Shown here in pieces: positions 34,895 to 42,500 of a stretch of 64,000 nt of DNA. The position numbers and the translations under genes are program-made. The DNA lies in contig OY282382.1 of NCBI GenBank assembly GCA_958295905.1, positions 372,001 through 436,000 of the forward strand, in the 5' to 3' direction. The notes below the pieces were generated by a model, which was not told where the DNA came from, ran no database searches, and saw only the letters and a program-made list of their open reading frames with translations. Origin of the DNA: an uncultured Vicinamibacterales bacterium (GTDB lineage Bacteria > Acidobacteriota > Vicinamibacteria > Vicinamibacterales > UBA8438). Each line of letters begins with the position of its first letter. The stretch's first letter is position 1.

Positions 34895-36904
34895 ATGCGG
34901 TATCAGAAACGGGTCGGGACGGCGGCGGCGTTGGTTCTTGCGGCGTCGGTCGGCGCGCCCCCGACGTCGGCGCAGGAGGAGGGCGAACGCCGCTACCTGC
35001 TCGAGCGGATCGACGACGCCGCGGTCGTGCAACTTTACGCCGACGGCTTCGAGGCGCTGCCGCTGCGCGAGAAGACGCTCATCTGGCATCTCTACCAAGC
35101 CGCGCTGGCCGGACGCGACATCTACTACGACCAGCGCTACGAGCACAACCTCGAGATGCGCGAGGTCCTCGAGGAGATCGTCACCCATCCCGACAGCGTC
35201 GAAGCCGGGACGCTGGCCGCGATCGAGAAGTACACGAAGCTCTTCTGGATCAACACCGGCCCGTTCAACAACCTCACCGCCCGCCGGTTCGTCATGGAGA
35301 CGACCCCCGCCGCCTTCGCCGACGCGGTCCGGGCGGCGGCCGGGGCGGGGGCCGAATTCCCCCTGCGCGACGGCGAGGACCTCGGCCGGATGGCGGAGCG
35401 GATGACGCCGCTGTTCTTCGATCCCGACTTCGAGCCGATCGTCACCAACAAGAACCCGGGCCCCGGCGAGGACATGCTGCTGGCCAGCGCGAACAACCTC
35501 TACAAGGGGGTCTCGATGGCCGACCTCGAGACGTTCGAGGAGGAGTACCCCCTGACCTCGCGTCTCGTGAAGGTCGACGGCCGGCTCGTCGAGGAGGTCT
35601 ACAAGGTCGGCGGCAGGTACAGCGACGAGATCTCCGAGATCATCCGCCACCTGGAGGCGGCGGTTCCGTACGCGGGCGAGGCCATGGCCAAGGCGCTGCG
35701 CGCGAACATCGCCTACTACCGGACGGGGTCGCCGGTCGACCAGCGGGCCTACGACGTCGCCTGGGTCGAGGACCAGAGCTCGCCGGTCGACACCATCAAC
35801 GGCTTCACCGAGGTGTACATGGACGCCCGGGGGGCCAAGGGGGCGTGGGAGGCGCTGGTCTTCTACGTCAATCCGGAGAAGACGGGGGCCATCCGGACGC
35901 TGGCCGAGAACGCCCAGTGGTTCGAGGACCGGATGCCCTGGGCCCCCCGCTACCGCAAGGCGGGCGTGGTCGGCATCACCGCCAACGCCATCGACGTCGT
36001 CATCGAGACCGGCGACTCCGGCCCCCTGACGCCCATCGGCATCAACCTGCCCAACGACCAGACGGTGCGCGAGCAGTACGGCAGCAAGTCCATCTCGCTG
36101 TCGAACGTCAACGAGGCCTACGAGCTGTCCCGGTCCGGCAGCTACCGGCAGGAATTCGCGTGGACCGAGGAGGAAGCCGAGCGGTCGCGCCGATGGGGCA
36201 GCCTCGCCGGCGAGATGACCACGAACATGCACGAGGTCATCGGCCACGCCTCGGGGCAGCTCGCGGAGCGGTTGGGCGGTTCGGCCCAGCCCTACCTGAA
36301 CGAGCAGTACTCGGCCCTCGAGGAGGCGCGGGCGGACCTGATCGGCCTCTACTTCCTGGCCGACCCGAAGCTCGTCGAAATCGGGGTGCTCCCGGCCGGG
36401 GCCCAGGACGACATCGTGCGCGCGGAGTACGAGGCCTACACCCGCAACGCGCTGCTCCAGCTCCGGCGGATGCGCGGGGGGAGCCAGATCGAGCAGGACC
36501 ACATGCGCAACCGCCAGATGATCGTCCACTGGCTGATGGCCAACACCGAGGCCATCGACCGGCGGACGCGCGACGGCAAGACCTACTACGTGATGGTCGA
36601 TGCCGAGGCGTTCCGCGCGGGGGTGGCGACGCTGCTCGCGGAGGTGCAGCGCATCAAGTCGGAGGGCGACTACGAGGCGGCCCGGACGCTGTTCGAGACC
36701 CACGGCATTCACTTCGATCCCGCCCTGCGCGACGAGATCGTGGCCCGGGTCGACGCGATCGGTCTGCCGTCGTACTCCGGGTTCGTTCAGCCGAAGCTGG
36801 AGCCGGTGCGGAACGGCGCGGGCGGGATCGTCGACGTGGAAATCTCCTACCCGCGGGACCTGACCGCGCAGATGCTGGAGTACTCCGGAAAGCGGATGCC
36901 GTAG
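34895..36904 (+). CDS. M49 family (dipeptidyl peptidase III-like) metallopeptidase
   Basis: A 669-residue exported protein with signal peptide (to about residue 26, PTSAQ). The M49 zinc motif HEVIGH (446-451; HEXXGH) and the second motif EEARAD (476-481; usual EECRAE) are both present, spaced as in DPP III. It should remove dipeptides from short peptides. DPP III proteins are usually cytosolic, so export here is a group-specific feature. GAGGAGG precedes the ATG. It is divergent from the S9 peptidase gene, 204 bases apart, so the two may be co-regulated peptide-scavenging enzymes. Confidence 0.88.
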   Translation: MRYQKRVGTAAALVLAASVGAPPTSAQEEGERRYLLERIDDAAVVQLYADGFEALPLREKTLIWHLYQAALAGRDIYYDQRYEHNLEMREVLEEIVTHPDSVEAGTLAAIEKYTKLFWINTGPFNNLTARRFVMETTPAAFADAVRAAAGAGAEFPLRDGEDLGRMAERMTPLFFDPDFEPIVTNKNPGPGEDMLLASANNLYKGVSMADLETFEEEYPLTSRLVKVDGRLVEEVYKVGGRYSDEISEIIRHLEAAVPYAGEAMAKALRANIAYYRTGSPVDQRAYDVAWVEDQSSPVDTINGFTEVYMDARGAKGAWEALVFYVNPEKTGAIRTLAENAQWFEDRMPWAPRYRKAGVVGITANAIDVVIETGDSGPLTPIGINLPNDQTVREQYGSKSISLSNVNEAYELSRSGSYRQEFAWTEEEAERSRRWGSLAGEMTTNMHEVIGHASGQLAERLGGSAQPYLNEQYSALEEARADLIGLYFLADPKLVEIGVLPAGAQDDIVRAEYEAYTRNALLQLRRMRGGSQIEQDHMRNRQMIVHWLMANTEAIDRRTRDGKTYYVMVDAEAFRAGVATLLAEVQRIKSEGDYEAARTLFETHGIHFDPALRDEIVARVDAIGLPSYSGFVQPKLEPVRNGAGGIVDVEISYPRDLTAQMLEYSGKRMP

Positions 36905-36964
36905 GCGGCAGGGGGCGGCGGGGTCGGGCGGCGGGCGGAGCCGCAGGGCGGCGTTGTTCGAGTT

Positions 36965-37180
36965 GGGAGTCTGCGCCGATGAACGCTGCCGACCTTCCGC
37001 CGGAGGCGCTGACGACTGGAGGGGTCGGGCGGGCGGAAGGCGGCCGGGAGCTTGCGCCGCAGAAGCTTCGCGCCAGCGAAACGCCGACGCGCCGCAAGGC
37101 CGCGCCGGGAGTCTGCTTCGTAGAACGCGCGGACTCCCGGCGGGTTGGTTGGTTGGGCGGCGGGTCGTGTCACCACGGAA
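36965..37180. repeat. REP-like repeats, diverged copies
   Basis: The 294-base gap 36905-37198 contains diverged pieces of the hairpin family: 'GGGAGTCTGCGCCG' at about 36965, 'GAAGCTTCGCGCCAGCGAAAC' region at about 37060-37082, a further 'GGGAGTCTGCTTCGTAGAACG', and 'GGTTGGTTGGGCGG' near 37145. No gene is present. Confidence 0.5.
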
Positions 37181-37198
37181 CGTCGAGTACGGGGCACA

Positions 37199-39559
37199 CT
37201 AATCGACAACCGACAGCACGTGGTTAGAAAAACCCGGATGGAACAGCCGACGACACGCCATCAGCAGTCCTACGGTCGTACCCGCCACCGTCAGACAGAT
37301 GGCTCCGGCCGCCGCTATCGGATCGTACGCCCCGACGTTGAAGAGCGAGGCACTCAGCCCCCGGCCCACCCAGAAAACAGCGGGCGCGCCGAGCAACAGA
37401 CCGACAGCGGTGAACCGGATGCCCGTCATCAGGATCAGGCGATACAGGTGCCCTCGGGGAGCCCCGAGGGCCATGCGGATTCGCATCTCGGGACGACGCC
37501 GTTCGAGGCGGACGGCCGCAACCGCCCAGGTTGCGACGAGCCCGGTCAGCAGGGTGATGACGGCAAGCGCCTGGATCCCCCGGACCTTGATTCGATCCGT
37601 CTGCGTGGATGCTTCCACCATCTCGTCCAACCGTGCGGCCCCCTCCGGGTCGACGGCGGCGGCCGAATCGTATGCCAGCGCCGCCCTCCTGACAGACTCC
37701 CCGAACGCTCGCCGGTCGACCTGCCCTGCGACCAAGGTCATGGTGTCCGGAACACGGGGTGAATGCCAATAGGCCACGTAGACATGCGGTGCCGGCGAGT
37801 CGACCAGCCGGGTGGCGCGCACATCGTCGACAACGCCGACGATCGCGAACGACCTGTCGTCGACCTTGATGCGTCGACCGAGCGATAGCCCGTCGGCGAT
37901 CGTTTCACTCATGCTGCGGCTGACGACGGCCACCTCGGCCGCCGCGTTCAATCGATCGAACGAACCGCCCGCCAGAAATCGGATTCCGAGCACGTCGAAG
38001 TAGTCCGGACTGACCGCCCGCACCACGGCGAAGACACCTCCGAGCGGGGTCTCGACCCAGGAGCGGCGCAGAACGCGGTGCGACATCGGCGCCATGTCGA
38101 CGAGCCCCGCCCGCGTTCCCTCGGCGATGACTCGGTTCAGGATGTTCGACCACGTCGAATCCCGGTCGACGGCATCGGTCGATTCGCTCAACGTGACCGG
38201 TTGCGCCACCACGCCGGCGGGGGCGAACCCGGGGTCGACGTCCAACTCCTCACCGATGCTGCGCGCCATCAATCCCGCGGCATAGGTCAGCGCGATGGTA
38301 CCGGCAATCTGCACCGCGAGCAGCGCGTGATCCCATTTCCCACCCGCCCCCCCGGGTCCGCGCTGACCAGACGCAAGGGCCGTGTGTCGCAGCACCCGCC
38401 GGAGCTGCAGCAACGGCCCGGCCACGGCAATGACCACGAGAACCGCCAGCCCTGCAAGGACGAGCCCCAGTACCAGCGGGTCCACCGCGATTTTTGCCAT
38501 GGCCCAGGGCGGCCTCACCAGACGGGCCGCGAACGACGTCAACCCGTGGGCCGCGCCGACGCCCGCCATCGCGGTCGCGCCGACGACCGCGCCGAACTCG
38601 ACGACGAGTTCCCAGGCCAGCAGCGGGAACGTCGCGCCGAGCGCGAAGCACTGCCGGAACTGGCCGCCCCGATCCACGATGTCGGCCGAAATGAAGGCCG
38701 CTAGACCGAGCGCCGCCACCAGCAGGAGCATCAGCACGCATGTCGTCACGATGTACAGGTCCCGCCGCACATCGCGGGTCAGCAGCTCGTGCACGCGATG
38801 AACAGAGACCGTCGAGCCCACGGGCCCGCCGCCAGCAACCTCCAGCCGCCGCTGCAGATCGGTCACCCCATCAAGCGCCGTCGCGGCGGCGACGCCCGGC
38901 CGCAACCGCGCCAGCAGGCCGAACTGGAGTTGGGCGGGCACGTCGGCAAAGACCGCACGCAACGACAAATTGCGAAGTCCTTCATCGTGCCCGGTCAGGA
39001 GCCACACGTCGGTGGGCAGCGGGAACGTGAACCGGTCCGGCATCACACCGGCGACGACGTAGGGTTGGCTGCCAAGCAGGATCGATTCCCCGACGACGAA
39101 CGCCGACGAGCCGAACTGCGACCGCCACGTCCGTTCACTGACGAGCGCCTCCGGGAGGCTCTGGCCGCCCGCCGGCGCGAGCCATCGGCCCCGGACGGGT
39201 CGGATCCCCAGCAAGGGGAAGAAGTCCGTGGATACTTCCATGGCGGAAACCAGTTTGGCTACGGACTTGGCGGTCAGGACCAATTGCCCGTTCCGGTAGG
39301 TCGCGGCGACCTCCAGCGCCGGAGACCCCGCGAACCACTCGGCCGTGTTCGTACTCTCGGGGAACGTCACGCCGCCGAACGTCACCAAGCGCTCGCCGGC
39401 GGTGAACGGCAGCGGTCGTAGGATGGCGGCGCCGGCGGCGATCGCCGTTACCGCGAGCGCCATGGCCAGCGTCATCACAATGGCGGCCGGCAAATACACG
39501 CGCCACCTCCGGCCAAGGCGTCGCGCCGCGCGTACGGTCGCCAATCGCCAGATGACCAT
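37199..39559 (-). CDS. MacB/FtsX-type ABC transporter permease (ADOP-like)
   Basis: A 786-residue inner-membrane protein with the double FtsX layout: an N-terminal helix (about 22-45), a periplasmic MacB_PCD domain ('LVTFGGVTFP' to 'VSVHRVHELL'), a block of four helices (about 270-400), a second periplasmic part ('SWVETPLGGVFAVVRAVSPDY', in pieces 'FDVLGIRFLAGGSF'), and three C-terminal helices with 'RRRPEMRIRMALGAPRGHL', the FtsX signature. It would export a substrate or transmit force together with a separate ATPase, which is not in the window. It has no ATPase domain of its own. Confidence 0.85.
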   Translation of the reverse strand: MVIWRLATVRAARRLGRRWRVYLPAAIVMTLAMALAVTAIAAGAAILRPLPFTAGERLVTFGGVTFPESTNTAEWFAGSPALEVAATYRNGQLVLTAKSVAKLVSAMEVSTDFFPLLGIRPVRGRWLAPAGGQSLPEALVSERTWRSQFGSSAFVVGESILLGSQPYVVAGVMPDRFTFPLPTDVWLLTGHDEGLRNLSLRAVFADVPAQLQFGLLARLRPGVAAATALDGVTDLQRRLEVAGGGPVGSTVSVHRVHELLTRDVRRDLYIVTTCVLMLLLVAALGLAAFISADIVDRGGQFRQCFALGATFPLLAWELVVEFGAVVGATAMAGVGAAHGLTSFAARLVRPPWAMAKIAVDPLVLGLVLAGLAVLVVIAVAGPLLQLRRVLRHTALASGQRGPGGAGGKWDHALLAVQIAGTIALTYAAGLMARSIGEELDVDPGFAPAGVVAQPVTLSESTDAVDRDSTWSNILNRVIAEGTRAGLVDMAPMSHRVLRRSWVETPLGGVFAVVRAVSPDYFDVLGIRFLAGGSFDRLNAAAEVAVVSRSMSETIADGLSLGRRIKVDDRSFAIVGVVDDVRATRLVDSPAPHVYVAYWHSPRVPDTMTLVAGQVDRRAFGESVRRAALAYDSAAAVDPEGAARLDEMVEASTQTDRIKVRGIQALAVITLLTGLVATWAVAAVRLERRRPEMRIRMALGAPRGHLYRLILMTGIRFTAVGLLLGAPAVFWVGRGLSASLFNVGAYDPIAAAGAICLTVAGTTVGLLMACRRLFHPGFSNHVLSVVD

Positions 39560-39660
39560 CGCTGTGGACCTGTCCTTGGTCCTCCCGTTCAGCCTACGGT
39601 TGACTGCCGCTGTGGGGCTTTACTTGTTCTCTCTATTAGAGAGCCTGAGCACCGGATCGA

Positions 39661-39790
39661 TTACATTTTTTCCGAGAGGCGCGCACGGCTGTGATCTGCG
39701 GCCCGGTTCGCGACGAACCCCACGAAGGTGCGCAGAAGCAGCCCCGCGCCGAACAGCAGTACGATAACGCAAGAGCTCCGGGTGGATTTC
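39661..39790 (-). pseudogene. relic of a second MacB/FtsX-type permease
   Basis: The minus strand reads 'VIVLLFGAGLLLRTFVGFVA' over about 39710-39770 before a TAA at 39661-39663. This matches the central helix of the permease family ('VVLLxGAGLLLRTF') with nothing coherent on either side. It is a short dead fragment just upstream of the intact permease gene. The rest of 39560-40021 has no gene. Confidence 0.45.
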
Positions 39791-40021
39791 CGGGTGGAGA
39801 TGCGCAGCCGGCGGGCGACTTCCTGCGCCACGTCGTCGCCCGCCACGCAGCGGGCGAGCGGCAGGAACCGACAGGTACAGCAGCGGACCCCCTGCTCGAG
39901 ATCACCCTCCAGCAGGGGACACCGGACTGCTTTCCCGAGCGTGGAATTCGACGGCGGGTGGCGCGGCCCAGTCATGACCGGACCGGTGACCGCCCGGCGG
40001 GCGAGGTTCTGGAGGTTCTGG

Positions 40022-40606
40022 CTAGCGCAGCCAGCCTGGAGGCACGCCGGCTCGCCGGGCCTCGCCGCGCAGGTCGGCGACCGCCCGGGCGAGGGCGTCG
40101 ATGGCCGCCTTGGCCTCGTCGAGCTCCGCCAGCGCCGCCAGCCGCTCCTGCTCGAGGACCGCGCGCTGCGCGGGGTCGTCGCGGCTGGTGAAATCGGCCC
40201 ACAGCCCGTCCACGCGGGTCTGGAGCGCGGCGGCGCGGAGCTCGGCCTGCTCAAGCGCCTGCCGGGCCGCGGTCATGCGGTCCCGCCACCGTTCTTCGTC
40301 GCCGGCCGCCGCGGCATCGGAGGACGGCGCGGCCGGGGCTTCCGATGTCGCCGCGGCCGCCGGGGTCGGCGCCGCCGGGTCCGGCGCGGCGTCGCCGATG
40401 CGCACGGTGAGCCTGCCGCTGCGCACGAGGTCGGCGTTCGTGTAGACCTTCGGCGGGGCCGCGTCCGGACCGGCCTGCCGGGCGAGCGCTTGGCGCCGCA
40501 GCCGTTCCTGCCGCGCGACCTCGACGAGGGACTGGGCGGTCGCGGGCGCGGCGGCCCCCGACATCAGAACGAGCGCGGGCAGGATGTGCGACTTGAGCAG
40601 TTTCAT
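40022..40606 (-). CDS. exported coiled-coil protein of unknown function
   Basis: A 194-residue protein with signal peptide (to about 25, APATAQ), then 'SLVEVARQERLRRQ' and 'KVYTNADLVRSGRL', a block that recurs in acidobacterial exported proteins, then a Pro/Ala-rich linker (about 78-100) and a long charged helix (about 102-185) with coiled-coil character. It is probably a periplasmic protein. No catalytic motif is visible. Confidence 0.72.
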   Translation of the reverse strand: MKLLKSHILPALVLMSGAAAPATAQSLVEVARQERLRRQALARQAGPDAAPPKVYTNADLVRSGRLTVRIGDAAPDPAAPTPAAAATSEAPAAPSSDAAAAGDEERWRDRMTAARQALEQAELRAAALQTRVDGLWADFTSRDDPAQRAVLEQERLAALAELDEAKAAIDALARAVADLRGEARRAGVPPGWLR

Positions 40607-40705
40607 GTGGGTTCCCCTGTCATCTCAGCCTGCTTCTTGTTCATGCTTCCTGGTTCACGCTTCCTGGTTCACGTCTTTGCAGAAATCGTGCCGGTTCTAC
40701 GCAGA

Positions 40706-40847
40706 ACCAGGAGTCTGCGCCGTAGAACGGCGACTCCTGAAGGGCTGGTTGCGCGGCAATCTCGGAGCCGCAGGCGACGATTTCCGGCCTGGGAGTCTGC
40801 GCCCCAGAACGTTTTGGGCCCGATCTGACACCATAGGCAGCGGTCAA
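40706..40847. repeat. REP-like repeat plus 57-base dispersed repeat, copy 2
   Basis: From 40706, 'GGAGTCTGCGCCGTAGAACG' and 'ACTCCTGAAGGGCTGGTTGC' are an inverted REP-like copy ending near 'ACGATTTCCGGCCTG'. 40791-40847 (start GGGAGTCTGCGCCCCAGAAC) is a diverged copy of the repeat at 22571-22627. No gene lies in 40607-41284. Confidence 0.55.
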
Positions 40848-40903
40848 TCGCCGACGGCTTGCGCAGCATATGGTGGCAAAATTGCCTGCGGCGCAGATTC
40901 CCA

Positions 40904-41033
40904 AGTGGTTCGTCACGTCATAATTTTCAGGCAGACGGACTTGGGTCGAACAACGTATTTCTTCTGCATAGGACTCTGCGGTTTCGAGGTGAGTGCCCCG
41001 GCGACCCTATTTTTAGTCGTGGCGACGCACTAG
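40904..41033. mobile_element. MITE-like element related to family B (130 bp)
   Basis: The left end AGTGGTTCGTCACGTCATAA and following 'CAGACGGACTTGGGTCGA' match the left half of the family B elements. The right half differs and ends GTCGTGGCGACGCACTAG. The two ends form an imperfect terminal inverted repeat. The right end reappears in inverted orientation at 56367-56412. Confidence 0.6.
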
Positions 41034-41284
41034 GCCGTCCTGTCTGCGGACTGGGTCGGACGCGGCCTGGCATCGCGCCGTCATGTCGGACGCGATGCGC
41101 CTGGGCCGGGCCGGGGGCGGGTCCACCCCGCCGTGGCGGGGCGCGGCGCGGCTGAGCCCCGCCGATGCGGGGCGGCCGGGAGCCGGCCCGATGAAACGAT
41201 CCGGCTCCCCGGCTCGTCCTTCGACATGCGGGCGGCGCCCTTCGCCGTGGTGAGGGGAGCCGCACCGGGGGAGATACCGCGCGC

Positions 41285-42445
41285 ATGAACGTCGGCATCG
41301 TCTGTTATCCCACCGTGGGCGGCAGCGGCATCGTCGCCACCGAGCTGGCCAAGGCGCTGGCCCAGCGGGGGCACGAGGTTCGGCTCATCAGCACCGAGAT
41401 GCCGTTCCGGGGGCCCGACTTTCAGGTCGGACTGGTCTTCCACCCTGTCCAGACCCCCGGCTATCCGCTCTTTCGCGAGCCGCAGCATCTGTTGTCGCTC
41501 GCCAACAAGATCGTCCAGGTCAGCCGCGGGCATCACCTGGACGTCATCCACGCCCACTACGCCATCCCGCATGCCGCCGCCGCCTATCTGGCGCGGCAGA
41601 TTCTCGCGAACGCCGACGGCGCGAACGTGCCGCGGGTCATCACCACCCTCCACGGCACCGACGTGACGCTGATCGGCAGCGACAGCTCGTACTCGGAGAC
41701 CGCCGCGTTCTGCATCGATCAGTCCGACGGGGTGACCGCGGTGTCGGAGAGGCTGCGCGCCGACACCTATCAGCAACTGTCGGTGCGCGCCGACATCCGG
41801 GTGATTCCGAACTTCCTCGATTGCGAGATCCACCGCCGCTCGGAGGACGTCGCGTTGCGCGCCCGTTTCACCGGGGACGACGACGCGGTTCGCCTCGTGA
41901 TCCACGTGTCGAACTTCCGGCCGGTGAAGCGGGTCGAGGCGGTGATCGACGTCTTCGACCGCATTCGCCGGCGGGTGCCGTCGAAGCTGCTCCTCGTCGG
42001 CGACGGGCCGGACCTCGACCGGGCGGGCCGCCGGGTCCGCGACCTCGGGCTGACGGGCGACGTCGTCCAATTGGGCGAGCAGGAACAGGTGGTGCCGCTG
42101 CTGTCGGTCGCCGATCTGTTCCTGCTGCCGTCGGCGCAGGAAAGCTTCGGGCTGGCCGCGCTGGAGGCGATGGCGTGTCAGGTGCCGGTGGTCGCGTCGC
42201 GGGTCGGCGGACTTCCCGAGGTGATCGACAGCGGGGTCACCGGCTATCTGCACGACCCGGACGACCTCGACGGCATGGCGTCGAGCGGCGTGGCCGTGCT
42301 GACGGATCCCGACCGGCATCGGGCGGTCGTTGCGGCCGGGCTCACCGCCGTCCAGCAACGGTTCTGCGCCAATGCCATCGTACCGAAGTACGAGGCGTTC
42401 TACACCGAGGTGCTCGCGCGCGAACCCGTGCCCGCGGCGCGCTAG
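41285..42445 (+). CDS. bshA: N-acetyl-alpha-D-glucosaminyl L-malate synthase
   Basis: A 386-residue GT4 glycosyltransferase (B. subtilis BshA has 377). 'CYPTVGGSGIVATELAKALA' with the preceding MNVGIV is the BshA signature, 'HAHYAIPHAAAAYLA' and 'TLHGTDVTLIG' follow as in BshA, and 'ESFGLAALE' is the EX7E donor-site motif. It transfers GlcNAc from UDP-GlcNAc to L-malate, the first step of bacillithiol synthesis, in the cytoplasm. GGGGGAGA lies upstream. The next gene encodes a PIG-L-type deacetylase, the family of BshB, but that one is exported. Confidence 0.88.
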   Translation: MNVGIVCYPTVGGSGIVATELAKALAQRGHEVRLISTEMPFRGPDFQVGLVFHPVQTPGYPLFREPQHLLSLANKIVQVSRGHHLDVIHAHYAIPHAAAAYLARQILANADGANVPRVITTLHGTDVTLIGSDSSYSETAAFCIDQSDGVTAVSERLRADTYQQLSVRADIRVIPNFLDCEIHRRSEDVALRARFTGDDDAVRLVIHVSNFRPVKRVEAVIDVFDRIRRRVPSKLLLVGDGPDLDRAGRRVRDLGLTGDVVQLGEQEQVVPLLSVADLFLLPSAQESFGLAALEAMACQVPVVASRVGGLPEVIDSGVTGYLHDPDDLDGMASSGVAVLTDPDRHRAVVAAGLTAVQQRFCANAIVPKYEAFYTEVLAREPVPAAR

Positions 42446-42485
42446 TCTCGCCAGTCCGCCCCGGCTGGAAGGCCCCGCCTCCGGG

Positions 42486-42491
42486 TATACT
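42486..42491 (+). promoter_or_regulatory. -10-like box for the PIG-L deacetylase gene
   Basis: TATACT lies nine bases before ATG 42501, in the 55-base gap after bshA. It suggests a separate, leaderless transcript for the deacetylase gene. Confidence 0.4.
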
Positions 42492-42500
42492 CGGAAGACC

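Noticed and set aside
32486-36904. A 1472-residue protein upstream of the M49 peptidase
   Set aside because: Only the part from 34895 is protein-like; the rest is antisense to the S9 peptidase, and a GAGGAGG ribosome site plus signal peptide mark 34895 as the start.
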